Shown one piece after another: positions 10,701 through 18,757 of a stretch of DNA of 64,000 bases. Source of the stretch: Salinimonas lutimaris (GTDB lineage Bacteria > Pseudomonadota > Gammaproteobacteria > Enterobacterales > Alteromonadaceae); contig NZ_CP036536.1 of NCBI RefSeq assembly GCF_005222225.1, positions 2,814,001 to 2,878,000 on the forward strand, in the 5' to 3' direction. The notes under the pieces were generated by a model. The model made no database searches, had not been told where the DNA came from, and saw only the letters and a program-made list of their open reading frames with translations. The translations under genes were made by a program, and so were the position numbers. How positions within the stretch are numbered: the stretch's first letter is position 1; each line of letters starts with the position of its first letter.

Positions 10701-10888
10701 TTGTTGTACCGATGGCCGCCGCACTGGGTTTTGCGGTGATGTATGCCACGCTGGTAACGCTGATTCTGGTGCCGTGTCTGTATATGATTTTAGAAGATAC
10801 CGCCAGGCTGTTTGGCCGGCTGTTCCGCTATATCAGCAACCGCATCCGGCGCAAATCACAACCGCAGGCGCCCCACCCTACCCGTTAA
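7739..10888 (+). CDS. RND efflux permease (AcrB/HAE1-type)
   Basis: Proton-driven trimeric inner-membrane pump. The 1049 residues match AcrB length. It shows the duplicated RND layout: TM1 near residue 21, a large periplasmic loop, TM2-6 from about 335, TM7 near 530, a second loop, and TM8-12 at the end. The proton-relay aspartates in TM4 are present (VVDDAIVIGE, Asp403-Asp404). The start has a good context after the adaptor stop. Sequence alone does not reveal the substrate; the family exports drugs, bile-like compounds or lipids. Confidence 0.94.
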   Translation: MNNEYDTHKGLIAWFARNSVAANLLMGFILIMGLYSFSSAQRQMFPNIELNYIKVSANYPGASPQEIEESILIKVEEAIKDVTEVDRIISRANRNFGEVTLEIDKKADLAEVLDKIKLRVDGIATFPAGMEPVNIMQEEFRQTVIEMPLVGDVPLEQLKPLAKEIEDELLQLGNVSLVSVGAPSDEIAIEIMPDRLRQYGLTINDIANAIQAYSANISAGQLRTNAGLISVRVENQYYSGSEFRQIPVKVGENGARVLLSDVATINDGFTEGEWYFKYSGKNAIYIAVNATRSQDIVPVAETVNAYIEERNKTLPAGISLEILVDLTYYLNARLNMMLTNLAQGALLVALLLTLFLRFRLAFWVMLGLPICFLGALLFMPLFGVTINILSLFAFIMVLGIVVDDAIVIGESAYTEIESKGGGIDNVIRGAKRVATPATFGVLTTIAVFAPTTLSSGPEGAFFYNIAVVVILCLAFSLIESKLILPAHIAHTKFSPVRPDSWRARFNYRFNGFINGPYKRTLQRAVRWRYTTLAAFVAILAISMGLIGANYVRTVPNPKVPHDFPSFYLEVNQTASDDAIINALQVIEQTIRRVDEDIYNETGQHMVRDILAFNEERTNGRVVVPLVDEEIRPFNTFELARRWRENLPEVAGLKTLEIYDDVNGQQGDGEFGFLLFGADIDQLNTAGRALIEMLQQEPGLFDISSTIDPAGKEVQLTLKPVAYDLGLTLTNVASQVGAAFYGGEAQRVIRDGEEVKVMVRYPRLTRERFADLKYSVIRTPAGQEVLLGDVVNLEEQPGISYIRRESGFRSVYIWGSIDEEAVEPNEAINKVYSELIPQLQKTYPSVMTELGGDIEEQQAQANEQQVFFVAAMIMVYVLLAVPLKSYGQPLIIMSVIPFSMTGAIWGHFLLDLDLSMMSFFGLIAAAGVVINDSLVMTDYVNQRRRQGYTIAEAVVEAGTARFRAITLTSITTFAGVLPLLFETSLQAAFVVPMAAALGFAVMYATLVTLILVPCLYMILEDTARLFGRLFRYISNRIRRKSQPQAPHPTR

Positions 10889-10898
10889 CCTGCTTAGG

Positions 10899-10942
10899 CA
10901 GATAACCATCGAGCCGGCCGTTGTCGGCGCGATGGTTATCTG
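10899..10942. repeat. Long intergenic hairpin after the RND genes
   Basis: A perfect 13-bp inverted repeat (CAGATAACCATCG / CGATGGTTATCTG) with a GC-rich centre that can pair further. No T run follows on the plus strand, so it may be a weak terminator, an mRNA-stabilising hairpin or a REP-like element. Confidence 0.6.
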
Positions 10943-11019
10943 ACCAAAAGCTTTTGATTATTCTGCCCGGGCCCAGTATGTTGCCTGTCTCAGCATGAAC
11001 AACAACAAGGAGCCCTTTC

Positions 11020-11505
11020 ATGAGTGATTTAACCATTCGTGCCGCCCGGCCGGCGGATGCCCCAACCATATTACAGTTTGTCAAAGAACTCGCTATTTAT
11101 GAAAAAGCCGAGCATGAAGTAGAGGCCACCAGCGAGCATATTGCCGCTACCCTGTTTGGCGATACCAGCACAGCGCACTGTGTGTTATGTGAAAGTAACG
11201 GGCAGCCCATAGGATTTGCCGTGTACTTTTTCAATTACTCAACCTGGCAGGGTCGCAACGGGCTGTATTTAGAAGATTTGTACGTCAGTCAGCAGGCTCG
11301 CGGACAAGGCGCAGGCAAAGCACTGCTTACCCACTTAGCCGGTGTTGCCGTGGATAATGATTGCGGACGCTTTGAATGGAGTGTACTGGACTGGAACGAA
11401 CCGGCTATCCGTTTTTATGAATCATTAGGCGCCCGGGCCCAAAGCGAGTGGGTAAAATACCGGCTCGACGGTGACGCCCTACAGGCGCTGGCCAGCCAGG
11501 CCTGA
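11020..11505 (+). CDS. GNAT family N-acetyltransferase
   Basis: Acetyl-CoA-dependent N-acyltransferase of 161 residues. The acetyl-CoA loop is visible as QARGQGAGKALL (about residues 93-104), preceded by the strand YLEDLYV and followed by the C-terminal motif WNEPAIRFYESLGA. It resembles diamine/thialysine acetyltransferase-like members, but the acceptor cannot be told from sequence. An AAGGAG ribosome site precedes the ATG. It ends one base before the convergent TetR gene. Confidence 0.88.
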   Translation: MSDLTIRAARPADAPTILQFVKELAIYEKAEHEVEATSEHIAATLFGDTSTAHCVLCESNGQPIGFAVYFFNYSTWQGRNGLYLEDLYVSQQARGQGAGKALLTHLAGVAVDNDCGRFEWSVLDWNEPAIRFYESLGARAQSEWVKYRLDGDALQALASQA

Positions 11506-11506
11506 A

Positions 11507-12172
11507 CTACCGTGCGCCCTCTGGCGCATCGCCGTCAGGCAGATAGCTTTCGCCACTGTGCTGCCTGGCATAGTGGCTGAGAAACAGCCGTGCTGTGCGT
11601 TTGGCAATGCAGTCTTTGCGTTCATCGGTAAGCGGCGCTTCGATTTTCATCAGTTGCGGCCAGAAGCAGTGCCCTTTGATCAGGCTCGACAACTCTTTGA
11701 CCGCATATTCAATATCGCACACCAGCAAACAGCCATCATCGTTTGCCGCATGCAGCCAGCGATGTAATACCGTCTCCTGGGCTGTCAGCTGTTCGATTTC
11801 ACCTCTTAGGCGCTCCGGCTCATAAAACAGGTGTCCAAAGGCAACCCGGGCCAGCTCCAGATACTCTTCACCGGTAATAAGCTCAATTTCCGCCCGTAGC
11901 AGCCTGCTCAGCTGCTCTTCCAGCGAACTGGCGCAGTCGTAAGGAACCGGAATACTCACCAGACTTTTATGCCACAGTGAGCGAATCAGATGCATCACAA
12001 TGACTTCCTTGGAAGCAAAGTGATTGTAAACCGTGCGCTTAGACACACAGGCCATTTCAGCCAGTTTATCCATGCTGGTGCCGGCCACGCCGTATTTGTG
12101 AAAGGCAGCCTTGGCGGCACTAATAATAGCGTCACGCTTGATATCGCTACGGGTTCGGTTATCGCTACTCAT
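11507..12172 (-). CDS. TetR/AcrR family transcriptional regulator
   Basis: One-component repressor of 221 residues. The N-terminal helix-turn-helix is typical (GVAGTSMDKLAEMACVSKRT then VYNHFASKEVI, residues 29-60), followed by an all-helical ligand and dimer domain resembling TetR_C families near AefR. Its targets are not visible. It reads away from the M3 peptidase gene across a 280-base gap, so it could control itself and that gene; the RND pair upstream is another candidate. Both links are inference. Confidence 0.88.
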   Translation of the reverse strand: MSSDNRTRSDIKRDAIISAAKAAFHKYGVAGTSMDKLAEMACVSKRTVYNHFASKEVIVMHLIRSLWHKSLVSIPVPYDCASSLEEQLSRLLRAEIELITGEEYLELARVAFGHLFYEPERLRGEIEQLTAQETVLHRWLHAANDDGCLLVCDIEYAVKELSSLIKGHCFWPQLMKIEAPLTDERKDCIAKRTARLFLSHYARQHSGESYLPDGDAPEGAR

Positions 12173-12458
12173 CGTGGGTGGCTGATTGACTCATGACTCT
12201 CATTCTACACAGCACGTCAGTATAATAAAATGACCTGGGTGGTGCTATCTGGCAGCAAAATGCCGGCATTCGTCGCTTAAGCTGAACGATATTGCGGCGA
12301 AACTGATGTTCAGCACACTGCCGAGTTTGGTTAGCGCGACCAATTCTCGGATATCCAAGGCCAGATAAATTGTAGGTTATTAACCAGATTGCTACATTAG
12401 GGCTGACAACACAAGAAAACTGGCTCGTTTAAGCCAGTACACACCGATGGAGACAACT

Positions 12459-14585
12459 ATGCGACACACCCTTCTGGCTACTGCCGTTGCTACGGCCATT
12501 ACGCTAAGTGGCTGTACGACCACCCAGGACGCTCAACAAGAGGATGCTATGCAAGTCGAACAACAAGTTCAGAATATCCTTTTACGCCCCAGCCCGCTGC
12601 CTTACCAGACGCCTGAGTTCGATAAGCTGAAAACGTCTGATTATGAGCCGGCTTTTAAACTGGGCATGAAACAGCACGAAAAAGAAATTAAAGCGATTGC
12701 GGCGAACCCGCAGCAGGCCACGTTTGACAATACCGTGCTGGCCATGGAAAACAGTGGCGAACTGCTGAATCGGGCAGCGACCGTTTTTTTCAATCTGTCA
12801 GGCATTAAATCTGATGCCGAGATTCAGCGCATTGAAGCTGACATTGCGCCAAAGCTGGCGGCGCATAACGATGATATCTTCTTGAATAACGCGCTGTTTC
12901 AGCGAGTTAAAACGGTTTATGAAAACCGTGACAGCCTGAGCGCTATCGATCAGCGCCTGACGGAATATTATTACGACCAGTTTATCCGTTCTGGTGCCAA
13001 CCTGAATGATGCTGATAAAAGCACCATGCGTAAGCTGAATGAGCGTATTACTACACTGCAAACTCAGTTTTCGCAAAACATTCTGGCCTCATTTAAAAAC
13101 GATACCATTCTAGTCACCGATGAAAGCCAGCTGGCCGGTCTGTCTGACTCAGACAAAGCCAGCCTGAAAGCGGCCGCTGAAGATGCCGGTAAGTCCGGTT
13201 ATTTAATCACACTGGTCAACACCACCCGCCAGCCGGTGCTGTCCAGCCTTGAAAACCGCGAATTGCGTCAGCGCGTTTATGAAACGTCGGCCAACCGTGC
13301 CATGGATTCCAACGGCCCGATTATTCTGGAACTGACGAAACTGCGAGCACAAAAAGCCAGACTACTGGGCTTTGATAACTGGGCGTCATACAAAATTGAT
13401 GACCAGATGGCGCAAAATCCATCAAACGTGTTCGATATTCTGGACTCACTGGCCCCCAAAGCGGTGGAGAAAGCCAAAGCTGAAGCGGCTGACATTGAAA
13501 AAGTGATGCATGAAGACGGCGTAAAGGGTGACGTGCAGCCATGGGATTGGGCGTACTACGCTGAAAAAGTGCGTAAAGCCAAGTACGACTTTGACGATAG
13601 CGAAATCAAACCTTACTTTGAGCTGGACAGCGTGCTGGAAAACGGACTGTTTTTTGCCATGGAAAAACTGTACGGCATCACATTTAAAGAGCGTACTGAT
13701 CTGCCGCTTTATGTAGAAGACTCCCGGGTATTTGAAGTATTCAATGAAGATGGCAGTAGTGTAGGCCTGTTCTTCTTTGACCCATATGCCCGCGAAGGCA
13801 AAAATGGGGGGGCCTGGATGAGCGAGTTTGTTACCCAAAGCTTTGCCAACAATACCAAGCCGGTGGTTATCAATGAACTGAACATTGTTAAGCCTGCCGA
13901 AGGCGAGCCAACTCTGCTGTCATTTGACGAAGTCACTACCCTGTTCCACGAGTTTGGTCACGCCGCGCACGGATTGTTCTCACAGGTAAAATATACCAGC
14001 CTGGCCGGTACCGCCACTGCCCGCGATTTTGTTGAGTTTCCGTCGCAGTTCCATGAAGACTGGGCCATTGAGCCTTCAGTGCTGGCAAACTACGCCAAGC
14101 ATTACAAAACCGGCGAAGCGATTCCTCAGCCGCTACTGGAAAAAGCCATGAAAGCGGTGAAATTTAACCAGGGTTACGATACGACCGAGTACCTGGCTGC
14201 TGCGCTGCTGGACATGGAATGGCACATGATTGGTTCTGATGCCAACATTACTGATGTAGCCGCATTTGAACAACAGGCGCTGGCCAAACACGGCATTGAT
14301 TATGCCCCGGTAGCCCCGCGCTATAAATCAAACTACTTCAGCCATACCTTTGCCGGTGGGTATTCTGCCGGATACTACGCCTACCTGTGGACCGAAGTGC
14401 TGGCGGCCGATGCCTTTGCGTATATGGAAGATCAGGGTGGTCTGTCCCGCGAAAACGGTGATACCTTCCGTAAAGAGATTCTGTCGAAAGGTAACAGTGA
14501 AGATCTGATGGAAAATTATGTGGACTTCCGAGGCCAGAAGCCCACCACAGATGCTCTGATGAAACGACGCGGTCTGACTGACTAA
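12459..14585 (+). CDS. M3 family zinc metallopeptidase, lipoprotein (oligopeptidase A / Dcp-like)
   Basis: Zinc oligopeptidase or dipeptidyl carboxypeptidase of the thimet family, here exported and lipid-anchored. The signal peptide ends in a lipobox (LSGC, Cys near residue 19). The zinc motif HEFGH lies at residues 497-501, with the third ligand in the downstream FVEFPSQFHEDW region. The C-terminal substrate tyrosines fall in FAGGYSAGYYAYLW. 708 residues is slightly long for the family because of the leader. I chose the ATG at 12459, with GGAG 8 bases upstream, over the ATG at 12447. Confidence 0.93.
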   Translation: MRHTLLATAVATAITLSGCTTTQDAQQEDAMQVEQQVQNILLRPSPLPYQTPEFDKLKTSDYEPAFKLGMKQHEKEIKAIAANPQQATFDNTVLAMENSGELLNRAATVFFNLSGIKSDAEIQRIEADIAPKLAAHNDDIFLNNALFQRVKTVYENRDSLSAIDQRLTEYYYDQFIRSGANLNDADKSTMRKLNERITTLQTQFSQNILASFKNDTILVTDESQLAGLSDSDKASLKAAAEDAGKSGYLITLVNTTRQPVLSSLENRELRQRVYETSANRAMDSNGPIILELTKLRAQKARLLGFDNWASYKIDDQMAQNPSNVFDILDSLAPKAVEKAKAEAADIEKVMHEDGVKGDVQPWDWAYYAEKVRKAKYDFDDSEIKPYFELDSVLENGLFFAMEKLYGITFKERTDLPLYVEDSRVFEVFNEDGSSVGLFFFDPYAREGKNGGAWMSEFVTQSFANNTKPVVINELNIVKPAEGEPTLLSFDEVTTLFHEFGHAAHGLFSQVKYTSLAGTATARDFVEFPSQFHEDWAIEPSVLANYAKHYKTGEAIPQPLLEKAMKAVKFNQGYDTTEYLAAALLDMEWHMIGSDANITDVAAFEQQALAKHGIDYAPVAPRYKSNYFSHTFAGGYSAGYYAYLWTEVLAADAFAYMEDQGGLSRENGDTFRKEILSKGNSEDLMENYVDFRGQKPTTDALMKRRGLTD

Positions 14586-14605
14586 ACTGTTTTATGCTGT
14601 TAACG

Positions 14606-14639
14606 AAGCCCGGCGGGACCTGCCCTCCGGGCTTTTTTA
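14606..14639 (+). terminator. Rho-independent terminator after the M3 peptidase
   Basis: Stem AAGCCCGG / CCGGGCTT with a 13-base interior, followed by a T tract, 20 bases past the stop codon. The T tract overlaps the 3' end of the convergent gene. Confidence 0.85.
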
Positions 14640-15101
14640 TTGCTGATGAATCCGATTCCGGACGCGACCCAGTAGCGTTGCGTCCGGAACTATCAGGCAC
14701 GATACTTCACACTCTACAATAAACCGTGCCAGTAACCCTTCCACATCAAGTGGTTGGTCAGTAAATGGCAACTGATGCCCTGATAGCGAAAAAATCACTT
14801 CGGTGCCGGTTGTTTTACGGTTAATGAAAATGGACCCGAGCAGCTGCTTTTGAATACAGAAGTGAATTTCACGAAATGCTTTAATCCGGCTGTAGTGCCC
14901 TTCTATACTACGACTCCATTTTTCGTTTCTGCCGTGTAGCTCGAATTGAAATGCTCCGCCCTCAATCAGTTCGTTTTGAGCCGATATACACTGCCAGAAG
15001 TCCGGGCAGCTTACCCAACGCCGCATAACAGCAGGCTGCGTCCAGCTATACCATACGGTTTCAAGACTAGCGTTAAGCATAAAACGATATTCGTATGGCA
15101 T
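14637..15101 (-). CDS. SRPBCC (START/AHSA1-like) domain protein
   Basis: 154-residue protein with the outline of the helix-grip fold: an N-terminal strand YEYRFMLNASLETVWYSWTQPAVMRRWV (residues 3-30), a central beta region and a C-terminal helix (PLDVEGLLARFIVECEVSC). This fold binds hydrophobic ligands or client proteins; the ligand is unknown. Recognition is by pattern only and the match to the AHSA1 group is moderate. It stands alone, between two plus-strand genes. Confidence 0.6.
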   Translation of the reverse strand: MPYEYRFMLNASLETVWYSWTQPAVMRRWVSCPDFWQCISAQNELIEGGAFQFELHGRNEKWSRSIEGHYSRIKAFREIHFCIQKQLLGSIFINRKTTGTEVIFSLSGHQLPFTDQPLDVEGLLARFIVECEVSCLIVPDATLLGRVRNRIHQQ

Positions 15102-15249
15102 GTGTAAATCACCTTTTTGTGTTAATTTTTATTCCTGAGTCAGAAGATATAGCAGAAGCTGCTATTTTCGCCACGAAATGTGCCGTGTTTCGGGTTAAAA
15201 ATTTGATAAACTATGCTCATTATCGCGCCGGACAATTCGCGGAGTAAAG

Positions 15250-15468
15250 ATGAGCGCACAACAACCCAATAACCCTTTACATGGCATTACGCTGGAAAAA
15301 GTAGTCAGCGATCTTCAAGCGCATTACGGCTGGGATGGCCTGTATAACCGCATTCGGGTTAACTGCTTTCACAGCGACCCGTCGGTAAAGTCATCACTGA
15401 AATTTTTGCGTAAAACACAATGGGCCAGAGATAAGGTAGAAAAGCTGTACGTAGAAACCTTTTATTAA
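15250..15468 (+). CDS. VF530-family DNA-binding protein (DUF2132)
   Basis: Small cytoplasmic protein of 72 residues with the family signature [21 protein letters not shown] in the N-terminal half and [22 protein letters not shown] in the middle. The family is named after a Vibrio fischeri protein of known fold and is described as DNA-binding; its cellular role is not established. A GGAG ribosome site lies 6 bases before the ATG, and a GC-rich hairpin follows the stop. Confidence 0.85.
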   Translation: MSAQQPNNPLHGITLEKVVSDLQAHYGWDGLYNRIRVNCFHSDPSVKSSLKFLRKTQWARDKVEKLYVETFY

Positions 15469-15478
15469 AGAAAGACAA

Positions 15479-15498
15479 AACCCGGGCTGGCCCGGGTT
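15479..15498. terminator. Bidirectional hairpin between convergent genes
   Basis: Perfect 8-bp stem AACCCGGG / CCCGGGTT with a four-base loop, flanked by A and T residues. It sits between the VF530 gene and the convergent acyl-CoA ligase and could end both transcripts. Confidence 0.65.
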
Positions 15499-15526
15499 AT
15501 GTCAGATTAGCAACAGGACGGGTGGC

Positions 15527-17239
15527 TTATACCGCAGCGCGTTGCTGTAATTCGGCAATCATATGCTCACGCATCTTGAATTTTTGCAGTTTGCCAGTGA
15601 CCGTCATTGGATAGTCTTCAACAATACTGATGTACACAGGAACTTTAAAATAGGCCAGATGCGCTTTCAGATACTCCCTGATTTGCTGTTCGCTCATCGT
15701 ACGGCCTTCTTTGACTTTCAGCCACAGACACACCTGCTCACCATATTTGTTGTCAGGAATACCAAAAACGGCGGCATCCGATACATCATCATGTAAGTAT
15801 AAAATCTCTTCAATTTCCCGTGGGTAGATATTTTCGCCCCCGCGGATAATCAGATCTTTAATACGCCCGACAATGGTGACATATCCCTGCGCGTCCATCT
15901 CTCCCAGATCGCCTGAATGTAGCCAGCCCTGATCATCAATAGTCGCTTTGGTTTTTGTTTCATCGCCCCAGTAGCCCTGCATCACACAATATCCACGGGC
16001 ACAAATTTCACCGGGCTCCTCCAGCCGGGCAATATTGCCTGCGCTATTAATAATCTTCACTTCAGTATGCGCCATGGCCCGGCCAACAGTTTTCACCTGT
16101 TTCTCAAGCGGTGAGTCAATGTCGGTAATATGGTTGATCGGGCTGCACTCGGTTTGTCCGTATCCGATGACCACCTCGTTCATATGAAACACAGCGTGCA
16201 CCTTGCGCATCAGTTCTTCCGGGCAGGTACTGCCAGCCATTACTCCGGTACGCAGGGTACTAAGGTCATATTGTGAAAACTCCGGCAGTTCCTGCTCGGC
16301 GATAAACATGGTAGGAACACCATGCAGCCCGGTGCATTTTTCTTCCTGCACAGCCTGCAAAGTTGCAGCCGGCTCAAAGGCAACAGACGGGAATACCGCA
16401 CAGGCACCTACGGCCATACAAACCAGATTACCCAGTACCATGCCAAAGCAGTGGTACAGCGGCACCGGAATACATAAACGGTCTGCGTCGGTGAATTTCA
16501 TGGCGCGGGCCACCAGCAGCCCGTTGTTCAGAATATTGTAATGACTGAGCGTGGCACCTTTAGGATTACCTGTGGTGCCGGATGTAAACTGAATATTGAC
16601 CGGCTCGCTGGCTTTGAGCGTATTTTCTATCTCAAGTAGCTGATTCAGCTGGGTTGATGTGCCCATCTCTGTTAACGCTGAAAATGGCAACATGCCGGTA
16701 TAAGGGGTATCGGAGGTTACAATAACCTGCTGTAGTGAAGGCAGTCGTGCACTACCGGTAAAATCAGAGGTCGTAAGCTCAGGCACCAGCTCGTTAATCA
16801 TTTGCACATAGTCAGAGCTTTTAAATGATTCGGCCATGACCAGATATCTGACTCCGACGTTATTGATCGCAAACTCCAGCTCATGTGGACGGTAGGCCGG
16901 ATTCAGGCACACCATAATAGCGCCCATTCTGGCTGTGGCATACTGAATCAAAGACCATTCAATGGTATTGGGCGACCATATCCCTACCCGGTCACCCGGC
17001 TGAACGCCTAATGCGAGTAATCCGGTAGCCACCCTTTCAACCTGTTCCCACAGCTGCGCGTAGCTCCAGCGAATATTCTGATGACGCACTACAATAGCAT
17101 CCGACTCAGGAAATTTGTCGACAATACCCTTTAAATGCTGGCCAATCGTGGCATCACTCAAAGGGGCGCCCTGACCGCCATAGTAATAGCTTTCAGATAA
17201 AGGTAATGCGGGCTGACTAATAACAGTGGTGTCGGGCAT
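15527..17239 (-). CDS. Acyl-CoA synthetase (AMP-dependent ligase)
   Basis: ANL-superfamily enzyme that activates a carboxylic acid to an acyl-AMP and then a CoA thioester. Visible motifs: the P-loop FTSGTTGNPKGATLSH, the adenine motif YGQTECSP, the hinge LHSGDLGEMDAQGYVTIVGR with RIKDLIIRGGENIYPREIEE, and the catalytic lysine motif TVTGKLQKFKMRE near the end. 570 residues fits medium- or long-chain acyl-CoA ligases. I place the start at 17239, with GGAGG 6 bases upstream; an upstream extension lacks a ribosome site. It stands alone. Chain length of the substrate is not readable. Confidence 0.92.
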   Translation of the reverse strand: MPDTTVISQPALPLSESYYYGGQGAPLSDATIGQHLKGIVDKFPESDAIVVRHQNIRWSYAQLWEQVERVATGLLALGVQPGDRVGIWSPNTIEWSLIQYATARMGAIMVCLNPAYRPHELEFAINNVGVRYLVMAESFKSSDYVQMINELVPELTTSDFTGSARLPSLQQVIVTSDTPYTGMLPFSALTEMGTSTQLNQLLEIENTLKASEPVNIQFTSGTTGNPKGATLSHYNILNNGLLVARAMKFTDADRLCIPVPLYHCFGMVLGNLVCMAVGACAVFPSVAFEPAATLQAVQEEKCTGLHGVPTMFIAEQELPEFSQYDLSTLRTGVMAGSTCPEELMRKVHAVFHMNEVVIGYGQTECSPINHITDIDSPLEKQVKTVGRAMAHTEVKIINSAGNIARLEEPGEICARGYCVMQGYWGDETKTKATIDDQGWLHSGDLGEMDAQGYVTIVGRIKDLIIRGGENIYPREIEEILYLHDDVSDAAVFGIPDNKYGEQVCLWLKVKEGRTMSEQQIREYLKAHLAYFKVPVYISIVEDYPMTVTGKLQKFKMREHMIAELQQRAAV

Positions 17240-17620
17240 GGCTTGCCTCCTTGCCGGATATATCATTGAATATAGCATTCCATACTGCTATTACTGGTTT
17301 GCTTACTAGTGCCATCACAGCGTCAGATGGTGATGACTGAACTGGCAGAATAAATAACCGACACATAAAACTCAACATTAATTAACATTTATTTTACCCA
17401 GCCACATTGTCGACAATTCATATTTAAAAGTGACTGTCCAGGCTTTGCTCAAAAAGTGACTGTCCAGGCTTCGTCCAAGCTTTGGATGTGGCTGGTGCGG
17501 CGACTGCTATGAGGATTATCAAAAAAACAGAGAAACTGATTGGCCAGAAATCCGGTTTTTCTGAACTTTTATGGTTGCTACCATTTGCTTAATAACCAGT
17601 TTGACAGAGGAGACAGCACC
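17240..17620. other. Intergenic region with a short tandem repeat
   Basis: Divergent spacer between the acyl-CoA ligase and the SDR gene. Apart from AT-rich promoter-like stretches it holds only the 26-base-period repeat at 17426-17471. I see no gene or RNA hallmark in the rest. Confidence 0.6.
17426..17471. repeat. Two tandem copies of a 20-base motif, 26-base period
   Basis: The sequence AAAAGTGACTGTCCAGGCTT occurs identically at 17426-17445 and 17452-17471, with six spacer bases. Origin unknown; it could be a double operator or debris of a mobile element. Confidence 0.85.
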
Positions 17621-18436
17621 ATGAACAAAACCGTTTTACTAACCGGAGCGACCGACGGCATTGGCCTGGCTACGGCAAAGAAAATGGCAGCGGGCGGTCA
17701 TACTCTGTTGTTACATGGCAGAAGTGAAACAAAGCTTAATCAGTTGAAAAGCCAACTCACAGCGCACTATCACGACTTGCCTGTCTGGCTGTATCGCGCC
17801 AATCTGACTCAGCCCGATGAGATCCTGGCCATGGCAAAGAAAATTCGCCACCAGCATCAGCGCATTGATGTGCTAATTAATAATGCCGGTGTGCACGCTA
17901 AGCCTGATGAACCAAATCCACAGCAGCTGGACCCTCGGTATATGGTAAATACCATTGCCCCGTTTATGTTGGTTCAGGAGCTTCGCGGCCTGTTTTATGC
18001 CCGCTCAAGGGTTATTAATGTGGCCTCGGCCGCCCAGCACCCGCTGAAGGTACAGGAGCTGACCGCTCAGAGCGCACAGGGTGACGGCATTGTGTATGCC
18101 AAAAGTAAGCTGGCACTGATTATGTGGACCTACGCGCAGGCAATGACATTTACCCCTCAATCTCCCCGCTACATTTCGATCAATCCAAAATCCCTGCTGG
18201 GAAGCAAAATGGTAAAACAGGCTTACGGTATTGATGGTGCTGATATCAGTATTGGTGCAGATATTTTACTCAGGGCAGCGTTTAGCGACGAATTTGAACA
18301 GGCGTCAGGCAAATATTATGATAACGACACTGAACAGTTTGCTCTGCCTCACCCTGATGGCACCAACTTACTTAGATGTAATGAGCTGCTGGAAACACTG
18401 AAACTGATTACAGCATCGATGAAAACCGCGGTTTAA
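17621..18436 (+). CDS. Short-chain dehydrogenase/reductase
   Basis: NAD(P)-dependent oxidoreductase of the classical SDR type, 271 residues. The cofactor motif TGATDGIG is at residues 8-15, NNAG at 87-90, the catalytic serine near Ser136 (NVASAAQ), and YAKSK gives Tyr159 and Lys163. The overall pattern resembles retinol dehydrogenase/WW-domain-oxidoreductase-like SDRs, but the substrate is unknown. I chose the ATG at 17621, preceded by GAGGAGA, over an upstream in-frame start without a ribosome site. Single-gene unit. Confidence 0.88.
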   Translation: MNKTVLLTGATDGIGLATAKKMAAGGHTLLLHGRSETKLNQLKSQLTAHYHDLPVWLYRANLTQPDEILAMAKKIRHQHQRIDVLINNAGVHAKPDEPNPQQLDPRYMVNTIAPFMLVQELRGLFYARSRVINVASAAQHPLKVQELTAQSAQGDGIVYAKSKLALIMWTYAQAMTFTPQSPRYISINPKSLLGSKMVKQAYGIDGADISIGADILLRAAFSDEFEQASGKYYDNDTEQFALPHPDGTNLLRCNELLETLKLITASMKTAV

Positions 18437-18537
18437 ACGATTGTGTTTTTGAATAGAAGAATTTATTCGATAAACAGCAAAGACGCTAAAGACGGGATTT
18501 GCTATTCTGCGCGGCCGTTGAACGAAGAGGAAAAACC

Positions 18538-18696
18538 ATGAGCTTAGATGATGATTTTGACTTTGATAACATCGATTTTGACGCAGTAGAAAAGTCGGTT
18601 GAAGAATCTCAGAAAGCCAAAGATCAGGCCGCCAACGAACAGGCTGAAGCCCTGCGTGACGGCGCTAATGATTGTGGTGACAGCTGCACGATTTAA
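18538..18696 (+). CDS. Small acidic protein of unknown function
   Basis: 52-residue protein. The N-terminal third is very acidic and aromatic (DDDFDFDNIDFDAVE), the middle is a charged Ala/Gln/Glu helix, and the tail carries two cysteines (DCGDSCTI). AAGAGGAAAA precedes the ATG at a good distance and a strong terminator follows, so this looks like a real single-gene transcript. I do not recognise a characterised family. The paired cysteines could bind metal or form a disulfide; that is a guess. Confidence 0.65.
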   Translation: MSLDDDFDFDNIDFDAVEKSVEESQKAKDQAANEQAEALRDGANDCGDSCTI

Positions 18697-18724
18697 TGCG
18701 TTTTGCACTACATCGCAGTATCAG

Positions 18725-18757
18725 ACAAAGCCTCTTTACAGAGGCTTTGTTGTTTTT
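18725..18757 (+). terminator. Rho-independent terminator
   Basis: An 11-bp perfect stem (ACAAAGCCTCT / AGAGGCTTTGT) with a four-base loop, then TGTTTTT. It ends the small acidic protein transcript and, read from the other strand, may also serve mesD. Confidence 0.88.
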
